Assembly (NCBI RefSeq): GCF_041956535.1
Contig: NW_027192202.1
Coordinates: forward strand, 459,474-523,473
DNA: 64,000 nucleotides
DNA from: Calcarisporiella thermophila CBS 279.70
Taxonomy: Eukaryota; Calcarisporiellomycota
Reading direction: 5' to 3'
The notes beneath the pieces were generated by a model. That model was not told where the DNA came from, did not search any database, and saw only the letters and a program-made list of their open reading frames with translations. The stretch's first letter is position 1. Every line of letters begins with the position of its first letter. A program made the position numbers and the translations under genes. Below, piece after piece: positions 24,850-35,261 of this stretch.

Positions 24850-25210
24850 TATTGAAGCAAATGATGGTTCAAATTTGAAAGCGGAAGTATAAAAATGAGC
24901 TTTGTGACTTGGAGCTGAATTAAAGGAAATAGTCACTTGCTGCGCCGCTATTACACCGTAAACACTTACCCTTAAGCGAGGTTGGGAGACTTTTAAGACC
25001 GTTAGCGCGATTGCCTCTCTTCCATCCACATTACATTTCACTGTTTTTATTCTTTTTTCCGACTGATTCTACCTTGACTCGGCCTATTGAGGTATTGAAT
25101 CACAATCCTCTGCTAATTCACCATTAATGTTGCATTCAATAATAGCTTTGTTCCTACTTTGGCTAACATAATCCATTTATTTTCTCTACCATAGATCTGC
25201 GTATGAAGGC
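24850..25210. promoter_or_regulatory. Divergent promoter, XAP5 / PPR
   Basis: A 361-bp spacer shared by two oppositely oriented genes, moderately AT-rich, no coding signal accepted. The minus-strand frame reading up to 25041 continues the XAP5 frame upstream but lacks family similarity, so it is treated as leader. A nine-codon upstream frame begins at 25203 and overlaps the PPR start. Confidence 0.5.
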
Positions 25211-28200
25211 ATGGAGAGGGCCTGCATGACGACATGCCGGCGCAGAACAAGGAATGCAAGAGATATATTATCATTGCGTAGACCTCTTAACGACTGCCCG
25301 AGTCTAGTCCTCTTTAATCTTCTTTTCGCGGCAGCACCCATCCCGAAGCGGAGTGCATCCACTGCGACCTTTATCAATTATGGTCGGATTGCCGAGAGAT
25401 TGCCCTCACAATTCGGTTCCACAAGATTTAAAGTGTCAACCTCATCTCCAATCCGCACTAACCCGACAAGAGTAGCAATTCTAGGAGAGAAAGCGTATCG
25501 GCGTACAGCATCCAGAAAGAATTTCTTCCAGGATTGTATGAGAAAGTCATTGGATCTGTTTCCAATGCGATTTGGACATGATCGGCACAGATTACACGCT
25601 TTTGAGAGTTGCTCAGTTGCTCCACTGTCACCTATAAGTGTCCGTTCAATCACAACATTACGAAGTAATCACGCAAAGGCCACCGAGAGATGGGTGAATG
25701 TGGAACATATTGTGGAGAGCGGGAGTGGTAAAAATGAGAAAAATTGGCACCGGAACCGACAGCTACGCTCGTTGAGCCCTGCCGATCGAGTAGCAATAAC
25801 GCGACTCATGACATTAGCGCGTGATGAATTTGCTTTTGACGAGCGTGTGTGGAGCGCATATCTGAATATATCCAGCCGAAATCTTGTCAAGCACCTAAGT
25901 CTGAATGACTATCGCGTTTTATTTTGGAGGTTTGGTCTGCCGCGAGCACGAGACGATCCTTCCGTCAGCATCGCTCGGTTGGAACACATGATCCAAGACT
26001 TGCATACAAATAATATCCGGCTACCACTCGTCGCCACTCGCATTCTCATACGGACACATATTAACCTCGGGAATCACACCAAAGCGTTGGCTCTCCTTGA
26101 AGATGCGATGGAGCGGGACGGGATCGATGTAGGAATAGTGCTGTTCCGGAGGGTGGTCAGTGCGTTACTTGCGAACAACATGTCCCGCACTGTACTTCGG
26201 GTGTTCGAAGGCCTCTTTCGAAGAGGTGTTTCCCCAAGCGCTGAATTATATCAAAAGCTCCCGCTGGCATTACATGGATTGGAGGATTCAGCAGCCGCCT
26301 TCCACTGGTATGAGCGGCTGTTGAAGGATCCCTCCATAAAATTGGAGGTTCAACTATTCAAGGAGATGTTGGCATATCTTACGGAAGCGGGGGATGTTCC
26401 TCGCGCACTACGGGTGTTTGAGGAAATGGGTGCACGTGGACACAAGCGGGATCTGCTTGTATACTCCTGGCTAATCCATAAGGTTGGCCTTTCGGGCGAC
26501 CTGTCGCGTGCCGAGGCTCTCTTCGAACAGATGCAAAGCGAGCGCATTTGGCCCAACCGCGTCATTTACAATTCGCTCATCAACGCATTCGCAAAACATG
26601 GAGACTTAGAGAATGCCAACCGTATTTTCAACCTAATGAAGCTCCACGGAACCACGCCATCGGTTTTCACCTATGGACCCCTGGCAGATGCCTTTGCCAA
26701 ACGAGGAGACACGGAAATGGTGCAGCGACTCTTCGACCACATGATTGAAAGCAAGATTCGGCCGAATGAGTACGTATTCAGTTCGTTGATCGAGGTACTC
26801 GCAATCCACGACGACTTGGAGTCTGCCATTCGTGTTTTCAAGCAGATGCCGGGAGAGGGGGTTGATCCTAACGTCGTCACCTACAACTTGCTTGTGAGGA
26901 GCTTTATCCGCCGTGGGGATACCGATGCTGCGTGGCGTGTTTTCCAGAGCATGATAAGAGCGGAAATAACCCCGGACGAATTAACCTTTGCAACGCTGAT
27001 TTCGATGTATGCACAGCGCGCCGACATCGAGGGGGCAAACTACGTTTTTCGCCAGATGCGTACCTCGGGCGTGATGCCCGGAGTGCACATCTACTGCTCA
27101 CTGATAAATACATATGCGAGGGCCTCGGATTTGTCGGGCGTGGAGATGATCTTCCAGGAGATGCAAGCGAACGGCGTGCGGCCTAACATCAATGTATTTA
27201 ACACCATCCTGAACGCTTATGCACAACACGGGGAAATGGACCGAGTGCTGCAGCTGCATAAACAGATGCTTCGGATGGGCATTTCTCCCGACGTGTATAC
27301 CTACTGCTGTTTAATGGAGGGCTATGTGGTTAGAGCCTCCATTGACTCCGCCATGGAGCTTTACGAGTCGATGCTCTCGGCGGGAGTGTCCCCGAATGTG
27401 CATGTATATACGGTGCTGATAAATGGGCATGTTCGCGCGGGAAACTTTCGCGAGGCAAAGGTACTGTTCGATCGGATGATTTCTCAAGGAATCCAACCAA
27501 ACTACATCACGTATGCAGTGCTGATTGATGGATATGCGCAGCATGGAAATTATGCCGTGGCACGCCAATTCCTTCAGCGACTGCTCAAAGACCCGCGCGC
27601 CGTGCGTGACACCAACAATAACAGCTCCGCCCCTGCTCCAAGCAGTGTCACACCGAGAGGTGGCACGGTGAATCGTCCTCAACCCCCCGCCTTTGTGTTT
27701 GCTCCCCTGATCAACGCGTATGGAAAACGCCAAAATACTCAGGCTGCACGGCAAGTGTTTGAGGAAATGTGTGCGGCGGGAGTCGTCCCCGATATACAGA
27801 CTTATGCTTTGCTGATGGATGCATATCGCCGCGGTGGTGATTTGGAGGGTGTACGTAATCTATGGTACACTCTGGGAGGACCTCCGCCCATGACCAACGG
27901 TAAAAAACGGCCGCCTTCTTCATCGCGCCGTTCGTTGCCTTCCCCCATGGTCCTTTCAATCTACCTGGATGCACTCGCTGCACATCACTGCACAGAGGAC
28001 ATTTTGTCCACATGGAGCACGCTCGAACAGCGCAACTTCGCTTTTGATTCGCATAACATCAACCACTATGCAGTTGCTCTGATGCGGTGCCATTTGGTGG
28101 AAGAAGCATGTCGCGTAGTGGATGAGAAGCTCTTGGGTGGATATTCTCAGGTCAACTATGGGGTAGAGGTGGGAAAGAGAGGTTTAGCGAGTCCCTTCGT

Positions 28201-28540
28201 ACCGCATTCAACCACGCTGGATACCCTAGCAATCGCGTTTTCATTCCTGAAGATTGGTCGGTGGCCCCCCCCGCCTTCTGTACCACTGGTGAGGTATAAA
28301 AACCGGGACGATACCGCTTTCGAGGTTGACGAACAAACTGAAGAGGAAGTTGGCCACCGACAGGTTGCGACGGCTGAGCGGAGGAGCAAGGTGGAAGAGC
28401 CACGGCCGTTACCATACGACGAGGCCATTGCCCTCTGGAAGCGCATTCGACAACAGTTCCCTCGTTTGATTGAGGTGGTGGAACAAAGGATGATGTTGAA
28501 GAATACTCCACGAGAGGATGGATACCGTATGCGACACTAA
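25211..28540 (+). CDS. Pentatricopeptide-repeat protein, probably mitochondrial
   Basis: A single exon of up to 1109 residues. The N-terminus is rich in Arg, Ser and Thr with almost no acidic residues for about 60 residues, fitting a mitochondrial presequence. From about residue 280 helical repeats appear. From about 380 to 800 there are about twelve near-perfect 35-residue P-type PPR motifs in register (for example VVTYNLLVRSFIRRGDTDAA and VHIYCSLINTYARASDLSGV). A Ser/Pro/Asn linker follows (about 800-835), then two more motifs. PPR tracts bind single-stranded RNA in organelles, each motif reading one base. Such regular plant-like arrays are rare in Dikarya, where PPRs are degenerate. No DYW, SMR or other catalytic domain is visible at the C-terminus. 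The start may instead be Met6 at 25226, because of an overlapping upstream frame. Confidence 0.92.
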   Translation: MERACMTTCRRRTRNARDILSLRRPLNDCPSLVLFNLLFAAAPIPKRSASTATFINYGRIAERLPSQFGSTRFKVSTSSPIRTNPTRVAILGEKAYRRTASRKNFFQDCMRKSLDLFPMRFGHDRHRLHAFESCSVAPLSPISVRSITTLRSNHAKATERWVNVEHIVESGSGKNEKNWHRNRQLRSLSPADRVAITRLMTLARDEFAFDERVWSAYLNISSRNLVKHLSLNDYRVLFWRFGLPRARDDPSVSIARLEHMIQDLHTNNIRLPLVATRILIRTHINLGNHTKALALLEDAMERDGIDVGIVLFRRVVSALLANNMSRTVLRVFEGLFRRGVSPSAELYQKLPLALHGLEDSAAAFHWYERLLKDPSIKLEVQLFKEMLAYLTEAGDVPRALRVFEEMGARGHKRDLLVYSWLIHKVGLSGDLSRAEALFEQMQSERIWPNRVIYNSLINAFAKHGDLENANRIFNLMKLHGTTPSVFTYGPLADAFAKRGDTEMVQRLFDHMIESKIRPNEYVFSSLIEVLAIHDDLESAIRVFKQMPGEGVDPNVVTYNLLVRSFIRRGDTDAAWRVFQSMIRAEITPDELTFATLISMYAQRADIEGANYVFRQMRTSGVMPGVHIYCSLINTYARASDLSGVEMIFQEMQANGVRPNINVFNTILNAYAQHGEMDRVLQLHKQMLRMGISPDVYTYCCLMEGYVVRASIDSAMELYESMLSAGVSPNVHVYTVLINGHVRAGNFREAKVLFDRMISQGIQPNYITYAVLIDGYAQHGNYAVARQFLQRLLKDPRAVRDTNNNSSAPAPSSVTPRGGTVNRPQPPAFVFAPLINAYGKRQNTQAARQVFEEMCAAGVVPDIQTYALLMDAYRRGGDLEGVRNLWYTLGGPPPMTNGKKRPPSSSRRSLPSPMVLSIYLDALAAHHCTEDILSTWSTLEQRNFAFDSHNINHYAVALMRCHLVEEACRVVDEKLLGGYSQVNYGVEVGKRGLASPFVPHSTTLDTLAIAFSFLKIGRWPPPPSVPLVRYKNRDDTAFEVDEQTEEEVGHRQVATAERRSKVEEPRPLPYDEAIALWKRIRQQFPRLIEVVEQRMMLKNTPREDGYRMRH

Positions 28541-29011
28541 TAGAGCTTTATTATAATAGCGTTTTCCCCCTTAATTTGGCGTTTAGATTTCGGTCTACCT
28601 TTATATTTTCTTTCATCCCGAAACTTGTATTATTTCTTTCTATTTTTTTTTCTCCTCCTTTTTCTCCTTCTCCTCTAGACATTCAAGCTTCTTGTAAAAT
28701 TTTGCTGACAAAATATGACTATATCTAATTTGAACGAATTTTCTCTTCCCAAGACTCGCGTCCTCAATTTCATTCGAATTAAAGGGACTTGCCAAATGCA
28801 AACGACAAACTCTTGCTGGTGGATTCCTTCTACGCTGGATTTTCTTTCCAAGCGATCGAGTTTTTTCAATGGCACAGGAAAAGCATCGCTTGTGTTTTTA
28901 AAAAGAAATTAACAAAAATTTTTGCTACATGTCCCCTTTTAACCAGATAACTTTATTAACATATAATAGATTGTAATATATGAAAAAAAAAAAGAAATTT
29001 AAGAGTTCTAC
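28541..29011. other. Convergent 3' spacer
   Basis: AT-rich spacer between the PPR gene (+) and the ArfGAP gene (-), with a pyrimidine-rich stretch at about 28635-28675 and an A-run near 28983. No gene is supported. Confidence 0.5.
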
Positions 29012-30847
29012 TCAAAAGCTTGTCCATTCGTCATCTTCCCACCCATCTTTGCGCCTGGTTCGCGTCTTCCTCAAACTCGACTGTCCAGTTGGTGTACGCG
29101 GCCGGGCCATGGTCGAGTTGACGGAAGGAGAGAGGTGTGTTGAGGATGAATCACTGCTGACAGCGGATTTCGAGAGAAGAGGGGCCGAGGAATTCTTCTG
29201 TTGATACAGATGCGTCTCAAAGAAATCCTCTTCGGTCTCTTCAGCGCTACCGTTCACCGATACATACCCCACCCCTCTATAGGTGCTACTTCCGGAGCGA
29301 GATGGCCCCCCCTCCTGGTTGAGGGCCTGTCCCACCATCTGCCCAAGTCTTGAGGTGCCATCCTGCACCGTCTTGCTAAGGGCGGATACATATCCCTGTA
29401 GTTGGTTCTGAAAATTTGGATCCCGCACGGCCTCCGTTGTCGGGCGGATCATGTGCTCATTTGCCATTTGTGAAAGCTCTTGTGCCCCAACAGCGGCCTT
29501 GCGTGCACCCTCGAGGGCGACGGAGGAGAGTGCCTGCGCGCCCACCGAGAGGAGTGACCAGCCTTTTGACAGAGCCTCCATCGGATCATTTAGGATATCC
29601 TGTACCTCGAGATTCGGTTTGTTATTTGGACGATCAACTAATGAGAGATAAAAGAGTCAACTCCATGGCTACAGCCTCTTCAGCAGAGAAGAAGAGCCTT
29701 ACAGGCTGGGTTTCCGAAGCCTCCGTATTTTCCACCCTGGCTAGGGGGCAAGTGGCTACAACGATGCCAAATGACATAGATTAGTAGGGGCATAAAGTCG
29801 AGAGGAAATGCAAGCGACGGGGATCACATACTCAGGACGATTGCTATTCTCTGATCCAAGACGGCTGAAGAATGCCTCGTTGCGCGCTTTATCCGACTCA
29901 AACCCCCCGCTTCCGCCAGCATAGCCCCCCGAGTTTTCATTTCCAAATCCACTGGAGGAAAGCGAACGCTGGGCGGGAGAAAGAGGACGACTATTGGAAG
30001 AGCCGGGACGCAGATTAGGGAGAGAAGAGGAAGAGGAGTTCCGTGTAATATTGGAGGATGTGACGGGTTTTTTCGCCGTGCCAGGCACCCACTTACGGCC
30101 CTCACACTCTGCCGAAAGCTGCCAAAGAGAGTGGTGAGGAAGGGAAAAGCCATTAATTTAAGGTTGGGATTTCACAGGTGCTTATTATGTAAGAAATACT
30201 TTTTCACGGTATTCAGCAGCAAATTGGCTGTGATATTTTTCATGCAGTGACATACCGGCGTGGAAATCAGGCTGAGACTCAAAGAAGTCAAGGGCTTTTC
30301 GGTTTCCACCCATCTAGAGGTCAAGCCAATAGAAGGATGTAGATGCTAAGGATTAAAACGCTGCCTACAGTAGGGTGAATCGAAGAACAGAAGTTACCTT
30401 CATCTTTTTTACTTGGTCCTCAAACCATTTATCCATTGTAATTGATCTGACAAAGCTAATGTACACAAAGGGCATGTAAAACCTTTAGCAAATGCTACAA
30501 AGAGCTACCGCTTAATTGTTTCGACTCTCCACGGGGAAGTCGAAAATTCCATTTATTAACAAACCTTATGTGGACACCAAACGATCGATGAACTCCAGAG
30601 CAATCTAAACAAATGAATATCCCATGATTGACCGAGGCCCATTGCGGATTGGGCGCACCGCAGTCTATGCAAGACTGTAATGGAGGGAAAAATTGCAGGA
30701 TGAGTATAATTAGAAGGGGGTCCAATGGTTGACCAGAACTTCAGCACATTTGCAAAGCAAAATACATTTGGCCTACTTATCGGCGCCTACCTTATTATCA
30801 TCTTGTCTCTGTAAATCGAGCAGAATCGATTTATATTCTGCTGCCAT
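29012..30847 (-). CDS. GCS1: ARF GTPase-activating protein (ArfGAP1/Gcs1 type)
   Basis: Promotes GTP hydrolysis on Arf1 in COPI vesicle traffic at the Golgi. Exon 1 (30847-30791) encodes a 19-residue leader ending DLQRQDDNK; exon 2 starts at 30674. The ArfGAP zinc finger is C-x2-C-x16-C-x2-C ([20 protein letters not shown] then CLDC), followed by [12 protein letters not shown], where the arginine is the expected catalytic residue. Further exons read [16 protein letters not shown] and FFESQPDF. The middle is Ser/Gly/Pro-rich, and a later segment ([20 protein letters not shown]) is amphipathic and resembles the lipid-packing sensor helices of ArfGAP1/Gcs1. The C-terminus ends DDEWTSF, a tryptophan-containing acidic tail of the kind that binds coat proteins. 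Internal exon borders between 29,600 and 30,500 are approximate. Confidence 0.9.
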
Positions 30848-31869
30848 CGAACCGCGGGGTTTCTTGATTTAATCTAATAAGATGAGAAAGTAAAAATAAA
30901 AAATTGGTCCATTAATTTTAATGGCGAGGCTTCCAAAATAATTTGATCATTTGTATTCCCTCTTTATTTTTTACCTTTTAATTAACGAGTTCAGCCTATT
31001 TTTAATCCCGGACATTCATATCCCATCGTATTACTCTACGGTTTTCATGGAAACAGAGATGTCCCCTTCAGAACTAATCCGTGGAAAACAAATTATCGTG
31101 CTGGAATAAACAATACCAAAATTAAATAATTCCAAGTGTAGAGAGGAGAGCTTGAGCAAATACTCAGAAAAATGGATTGTTCACACACGTTCAAGGTAAA
31201 GGAACCTTCGATGGTCTGTGAATCATTTGCAGCTCTCCGCGCACCATAGTTGCAACTCTTTTTGAGAAAAAATAATGAGTTTAGACATAGCCAAAGTAGA
31301 TTACAAAAGATAGAAGCACCAATATTGTACTTTATTGTGGTTACTCGAAAACATTCTTTCGGATAAGTTTTACATATATTAGCGAAGTGATCGAAGGCTC
31401 CTTGAGTTAAGGAAAGCCTCCTTAAACTCTCTGCGTTTACTTTTTGAATAGAGTTTTTTTTGGATAGCAGTGTCATTTTATTCAGTTCACACATCTGTCT
31501 AATATTTTGCCCATTAAAAGAAATTTGTTTGCACTTTTGAATTCGCTTTAGCCCTTTTTTCATCTCGAGTAAACAAGGGATAAATGCACTGAACCCCAAT
31601 ACTGAATATAACGTATCTTTACATAGGCAATCTCATACTTTTTAATAAGAAAAAATAACAGTCTATTGTGGAATAAATAATGCTAGGGAATGCTGGGTTG
31701 AGATAATGCGAAGCGATGTTATAGGGAAAGGAGGGAAATAAAAAAAAAAAGAGTATCCAGGGTGAGAGAAAAAGCACAGTTGTGTATTTATACAAAATGC
31801 TATAAATGAGAGTAGAGAGAAATAAGAGGGGGAGGGAGGGAGGGAGGGAGGATAAGGAAGTAGCGACAA
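30848..31869. other. Spacer with unassigned minus-strand open frame
   Basis: About 1 kb between the ArfGAP start and the Sel1 gene stop. A 168-codon minus-strand frame at 31599-31093 has no recognisable domain and AT-rich composition; it may be chance. A GGGA microsatellite lies near 31830-31852, just beyond the Sel1 stop. Confidence 0.4.
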
Positions 31870-34002
31870 TTATGCTGCAGCCGGACAGTGCGGGTAATAG
31901 CTCACTGCAAATGCATCCATGCATTCCTTCTCGTCGACAATTACGTTCAGTCCATTCGAAAGACACGCCCGAGTCAAAAGACGGCGTAGTCTCTCGTGGC
32001 TTGAGCGGCAACCACCAGTCGCCGCACGCTGGAACCAGAACATGGCTTCTTCGATATTAACGGCACAGCCAACCCCGCGCTCAAGGCAGTCAGCAAGGTG
32101 GTACTGGGCAGGAAGATGGTCTTGCTCTGCAGCTTTGCGGAAGTATTGCACAGCAAGCGGCAGATCCTGCTGAACACCCAAGCCAAGTTGGTAGTGACGT
32201 GCGAGCTTGTCTAAAGCACGCGCGTGTCCTTGTGCGGCTGCCTTTTTGTACCACTTGACGGCAAGTTTATCGTCGCGAGGGACTCCAATACCTTGACTAT
32301 AGCAATAGCCAAGGTTGCATGCTGCCCACGGGTTAGCCTGGCGCGCACTCTTAGCGTACCAGTAGACGGCGCGCTTCGGGTCCTTCACTGTTCCGATGCC
32401 CTCCTCGTAGCAGTACTGTAAGCAAAGAATAAAAATCACCCAGTTAGTATCGACAATGACGGTCACACCTCCAAAACAGGGATACTCTACCCCAAGCGAA
32501 TTTTGTGCCAATGCATTGCCTTGCTCTGCTGCAAGCGTGAACCAGCGCACAGCCTCGACGTCGTCTTTTTCTATCCCGATAGCATTTCGGTAGCAATATC
32601 CGAGGGAGAGTTGAGCGGGGGAGTGGCCGTTGTTGGCCGACAGACGATACCAGCGTACTGCTTCCCGCTCATCACGCTCAACGCCAATTCCGTTCTGGTA
32701 GCAGTACCCGAGCGAATGATACGCGAAGATGTTTCCTCGTTCCGCGCTGCGGCGATACCACGCGACGGCTTCCTTCTCATCCCGAGGGACACCGATCGCA
32801 TTCTGGTAGCAAAAGCCGAGATTGTGCTGTGCGCGGGCGTGGCCCTGGAGGGCGGCCCGTCGGTACCAGTACACGGCACGCTCGTGGTCCCGCTCTACGC
32901 CAATGGCATTCTGGTAGCAATAGCCAAGATTGCACTCGCTCCATGGATATCCTTGCTCAGCACTCAACTTATACCATCTTGCCGCCTCAGAGGGGTTACG
33001 CTCCACTCCAATGCCATCCTCATACAAATAACCGAGCGAGTTTTGTGCGAACGCGTTCCCCAACTCTGCGCTCTTACGATACCAATGCACCGCCATTTTT
33101 ACATCACGCTCCACGCCAACTCCCTCCTCGTAGCAATATCCAAGATTATACATCGCAACACTCTCGCCTTGCTCTGCAGCGAGACGATACCACCGTAGGG
33201 CCTCGGCTTCATCCTTCTTCACGCCGAAGCCTTCGCCATAACAGTACCCGAGGATACCCTGCCCGCGGGGGTGGCCCTGCTCGGCCGCCTTTTTGTACCA
33301 CTTGAATGCTTCGCGCTCATCGCGCTCGACACCCACTCCGTCGTGGAAACATACCCCCAGCGCATACTGCGCCGCCGGGTGATTTTCAATCATGCCTGCC
33401 TCGCACAGCCAGGCCAAGGCGGACTTACCCTGCTGTCGCACCTTCTCCTGCCATTGGTCGGCCTCGACTCGGTCGATCCGCACCCCAGGCCGTCCATATT
33501 TGCGTAGAAACGCCATGCGTGCTTGGGATAGGCCGCAGCCGCCCCGGCAGGCGACGAGGTATTCCCGCTCGGCCGCCGCAAAATCGCACTCGACCCCCAG
33601 GCCAAACTCGAGGCAGAACCCGAGGATGCCGTGGGAGAGGACATGGCCCAGCTCGGCCGCCTTGCGGTAGTAGACCACTGCGAGCACCGGGTCCTGCGGA
33701 TAGGGCGCCCGCCCAAAAAGATAGGACTGGGCAATGGTGAAGAGGCGGAGGGCATCCTGTTGGCAAACCGCGGTGGTGAGCTGCACGTCCTGCGGATAGG
33801 GGAGGTTGAGGTGGAGCTGGCGGGATCGGGTGCGGGGCTGGAGGTGGGTTCGACGGCGACGCTCAACTATGGGGTGGCCCATGGGAGGCTCGAGAGACTG
33901 GCGGCTGATACGGTGCACGACCGAGAGGAGGGCCTTCTTGCCGGGGCGAAAAAAATGGGAAATACGAGAGGGGTTATTACTTGTTTGAACCATTTCACTC
34001 AT
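31870..34002 (-). CDS. Sel1-like repeat protein with 14 repeats
   Basis: Two exons, 34002-32491 and 32415-31870, encode about 685 residues. The 75-nt intron (GTAGAG donor, TTGCTTACAG acceptor) is a multiple of three and contains no stop, so an unspliced reading is open too. Removing it restores the repeat NSLGYCYEEGIG, so I treat it as an intron. After a basic N-terminus (about 100 residues) come about 14 Sel1 repeats of mostly exactly 36 residues, with the pattern LGYCY-x2-GIGVERD-x2-EAVRWYR-x2-AEQG. Repeats 1-2 are divergent and separated by a longer helix. Sel1 arrays are scaffolds for protein complexes (for example Hrd3 or Chs4/Skt5). No signal peptide, membrane segment or CaaX end is visible, which argues against both of those orthologues. 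The specific function is unknown. Confidence 0.9.
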   Translation of the reverse strand: MSEMVQTSNNPSRISHFFRPGKKALLSVVHRISRQSLEPPMGHPIVERRRRTHLQPRTRSRQLHLNLPYPQDVQLTTAVCQQDALRLFTIAQSYLFGRAPYPQDPVLAVVYYRKAAELGHVLSHGILGFCLEFGLGVECDFAAAEREYLVACRGGCGLSQARMAFLRKYGRPGVRIDRVEADQWQEKVRQQGKSALAWLCEAGMIENHPAAQYALGVCFHDGVGVERDEREAFKWYKKAAEQGHPRGQGILGYCYGEGFGVKKDEAEALRWYRLAAEQGESVAMYNLGYCYEEGVGVERDVKMAVHWYRKSAELGNAFAQNSLGYLYEDGIGVERNPSEAARWYKLSAEQGYPWSECNLGYCYQNAIGVERDHERAVYWYRRAALQGHARAQHNLGFCYQNAIGVPRDEKEAVAWYRRSAERGNIFAYHSLGYCYQNGIGVERDEREAVRWYRLSANNGHSPAQLSLGYCYRNAIGIEKDDVEAVRWFTLAAEQGNALAQNSLGVEYPCFGGVTVIVDTNWVIFILCLQYCYEEGIGTVKDPKRAVYWYAKSARQANPWAACNLGYCYSQGIGVPRDDKLAVKWYKKAAAQGHARALDKLARHYQLGLGVQQDLPLAVQYFRKAAEQDHLPAQYHLADCLERGVGCAVNIEEAMFWFQRAATGGCRSSHERLRRLLTRACLSNGLNVIVDEKECMDAFAVSYYPHCPAAA

Positions 34003-35261
34003 GAGATAAGCGGTGGGTTAGGAGAACGGAAGAAGAGAAAGAAGACTAGTGAAGTTGAACGGAAATAAGGAGTCGGAAGAGGGGAGGGGGGAAGGAGTGT
34101 AAGGGCCAAGGTGATCTAGTGTTAGACAGGGGAAGGGGGGGGAGTGTCTTTTTTTTTGTATAGTGCCTGCGGAAGAGGACGAGGTGTATATATTTGCAAC
34201 AAAAACACAACAGAAAAGAGAAAAAGGCAGAAAAAAATCAGGGGGAAAGGGGAAATAAAAGAGTGTAGCGAAGACTGAGTGGTTAAATAAAATATTGGGT
34301 TTACTCCTTGTTTTTCACCCTATTTCGGGGTGTATTTTATTGAATCATGAGCGGTGTACACCAATCGGGAAAGCGTTGGTCGAACCGCACAAGGTTTTGT
34401 TTGGAAATATTTCATTAGCAGCGAGTGCGAAAACACGGATTCTAAAATAAAAGGGTATGGCAAAATTTAAGAATTATAGCGGTTGTGTAAGATCGCAACT
34501 GAGTTGTGCAAACCCGGTTTCTGTAGGATGAAACAAATAAATTGAAGTCGACGTAGAATTCTAAGACGAAAGCATCGGCTGCAGGCAGCGAGGAACTGGC
34601 TGCCGGCTACGGCGGCTCCAGCTTTTCCCACATGAAAAGGAAAACAGTCCTGTTCTATTTTCAAGGTGGATGCATTTTTTTTTTCCGCTTTGTTCTTGGT
34701 GCCTAACTGCTGAATGGAGAGTGTTTGAGACCTGCGGCCGGTCCGAGCGTACACGCGAGTTTCATTCTAAAACCATGATGTGAAATAATAAAGCGATTAT
34801 CAAGTCAGCTTTTATAAAGTCAGAACGCTCGACGTAAGGACCTTTCCGCTCTTGTCGTCCTTTTTTCCCCCTTCGGTCAGTCATACCAATTGGAACTCTT
34901 TCACATCTGAGCCATAAAGTGACAAGCCCGCCACTAAAAACCATGACAATAGCAAGAATTGGAGTGGCTCCCTATCAGAAACATGTTTTCTATTTGAGCA
35001 ACGTGAACTATCGATGACGATGATGGTGTGTAAGTTAAAGTGAAATCATACTAAGCATAAAAGCGCCCCTCTCCCCCCCCCCTCCCCTCACGCAGAGCTT
35101 CTTAACCTCTCCGCTGCTTTATATATATTTTAGAGGAGCACAAGCAAACAAAGCCAAGCAAGAATAGATATATCTATATGTATGTATGTATTTGTATTTG
35201 TATTTTTAGGTTGTGTTTAGGGGTAAGCGTGTAAAAGTACAAACGAAACTATACAAGGTTA
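34003..35261. other. Promoter/3' spacer, Sel1 gene and Vfa1
   Basis: About 1.26 kb with no supported gene. It should hold the Sel1 gene promoter (left) and the Vfa1 3' UTR (right). Homopolymer runs (C-rich at about 35069-35087) and a TGTATG/TTTGTA microsatellite at about 35178-35205 are present. Confidence 0.5.

Noticed and set aside
31093-31599. 168-codon minus-strand frame
   Set aside because: No homology recognised, no splice context, and AT-rich; left as unassigned.
33306-33740. Arg/Pro-rich plus-strand frame
   Set aside because: Antisense shadow of Sel1 repeats.
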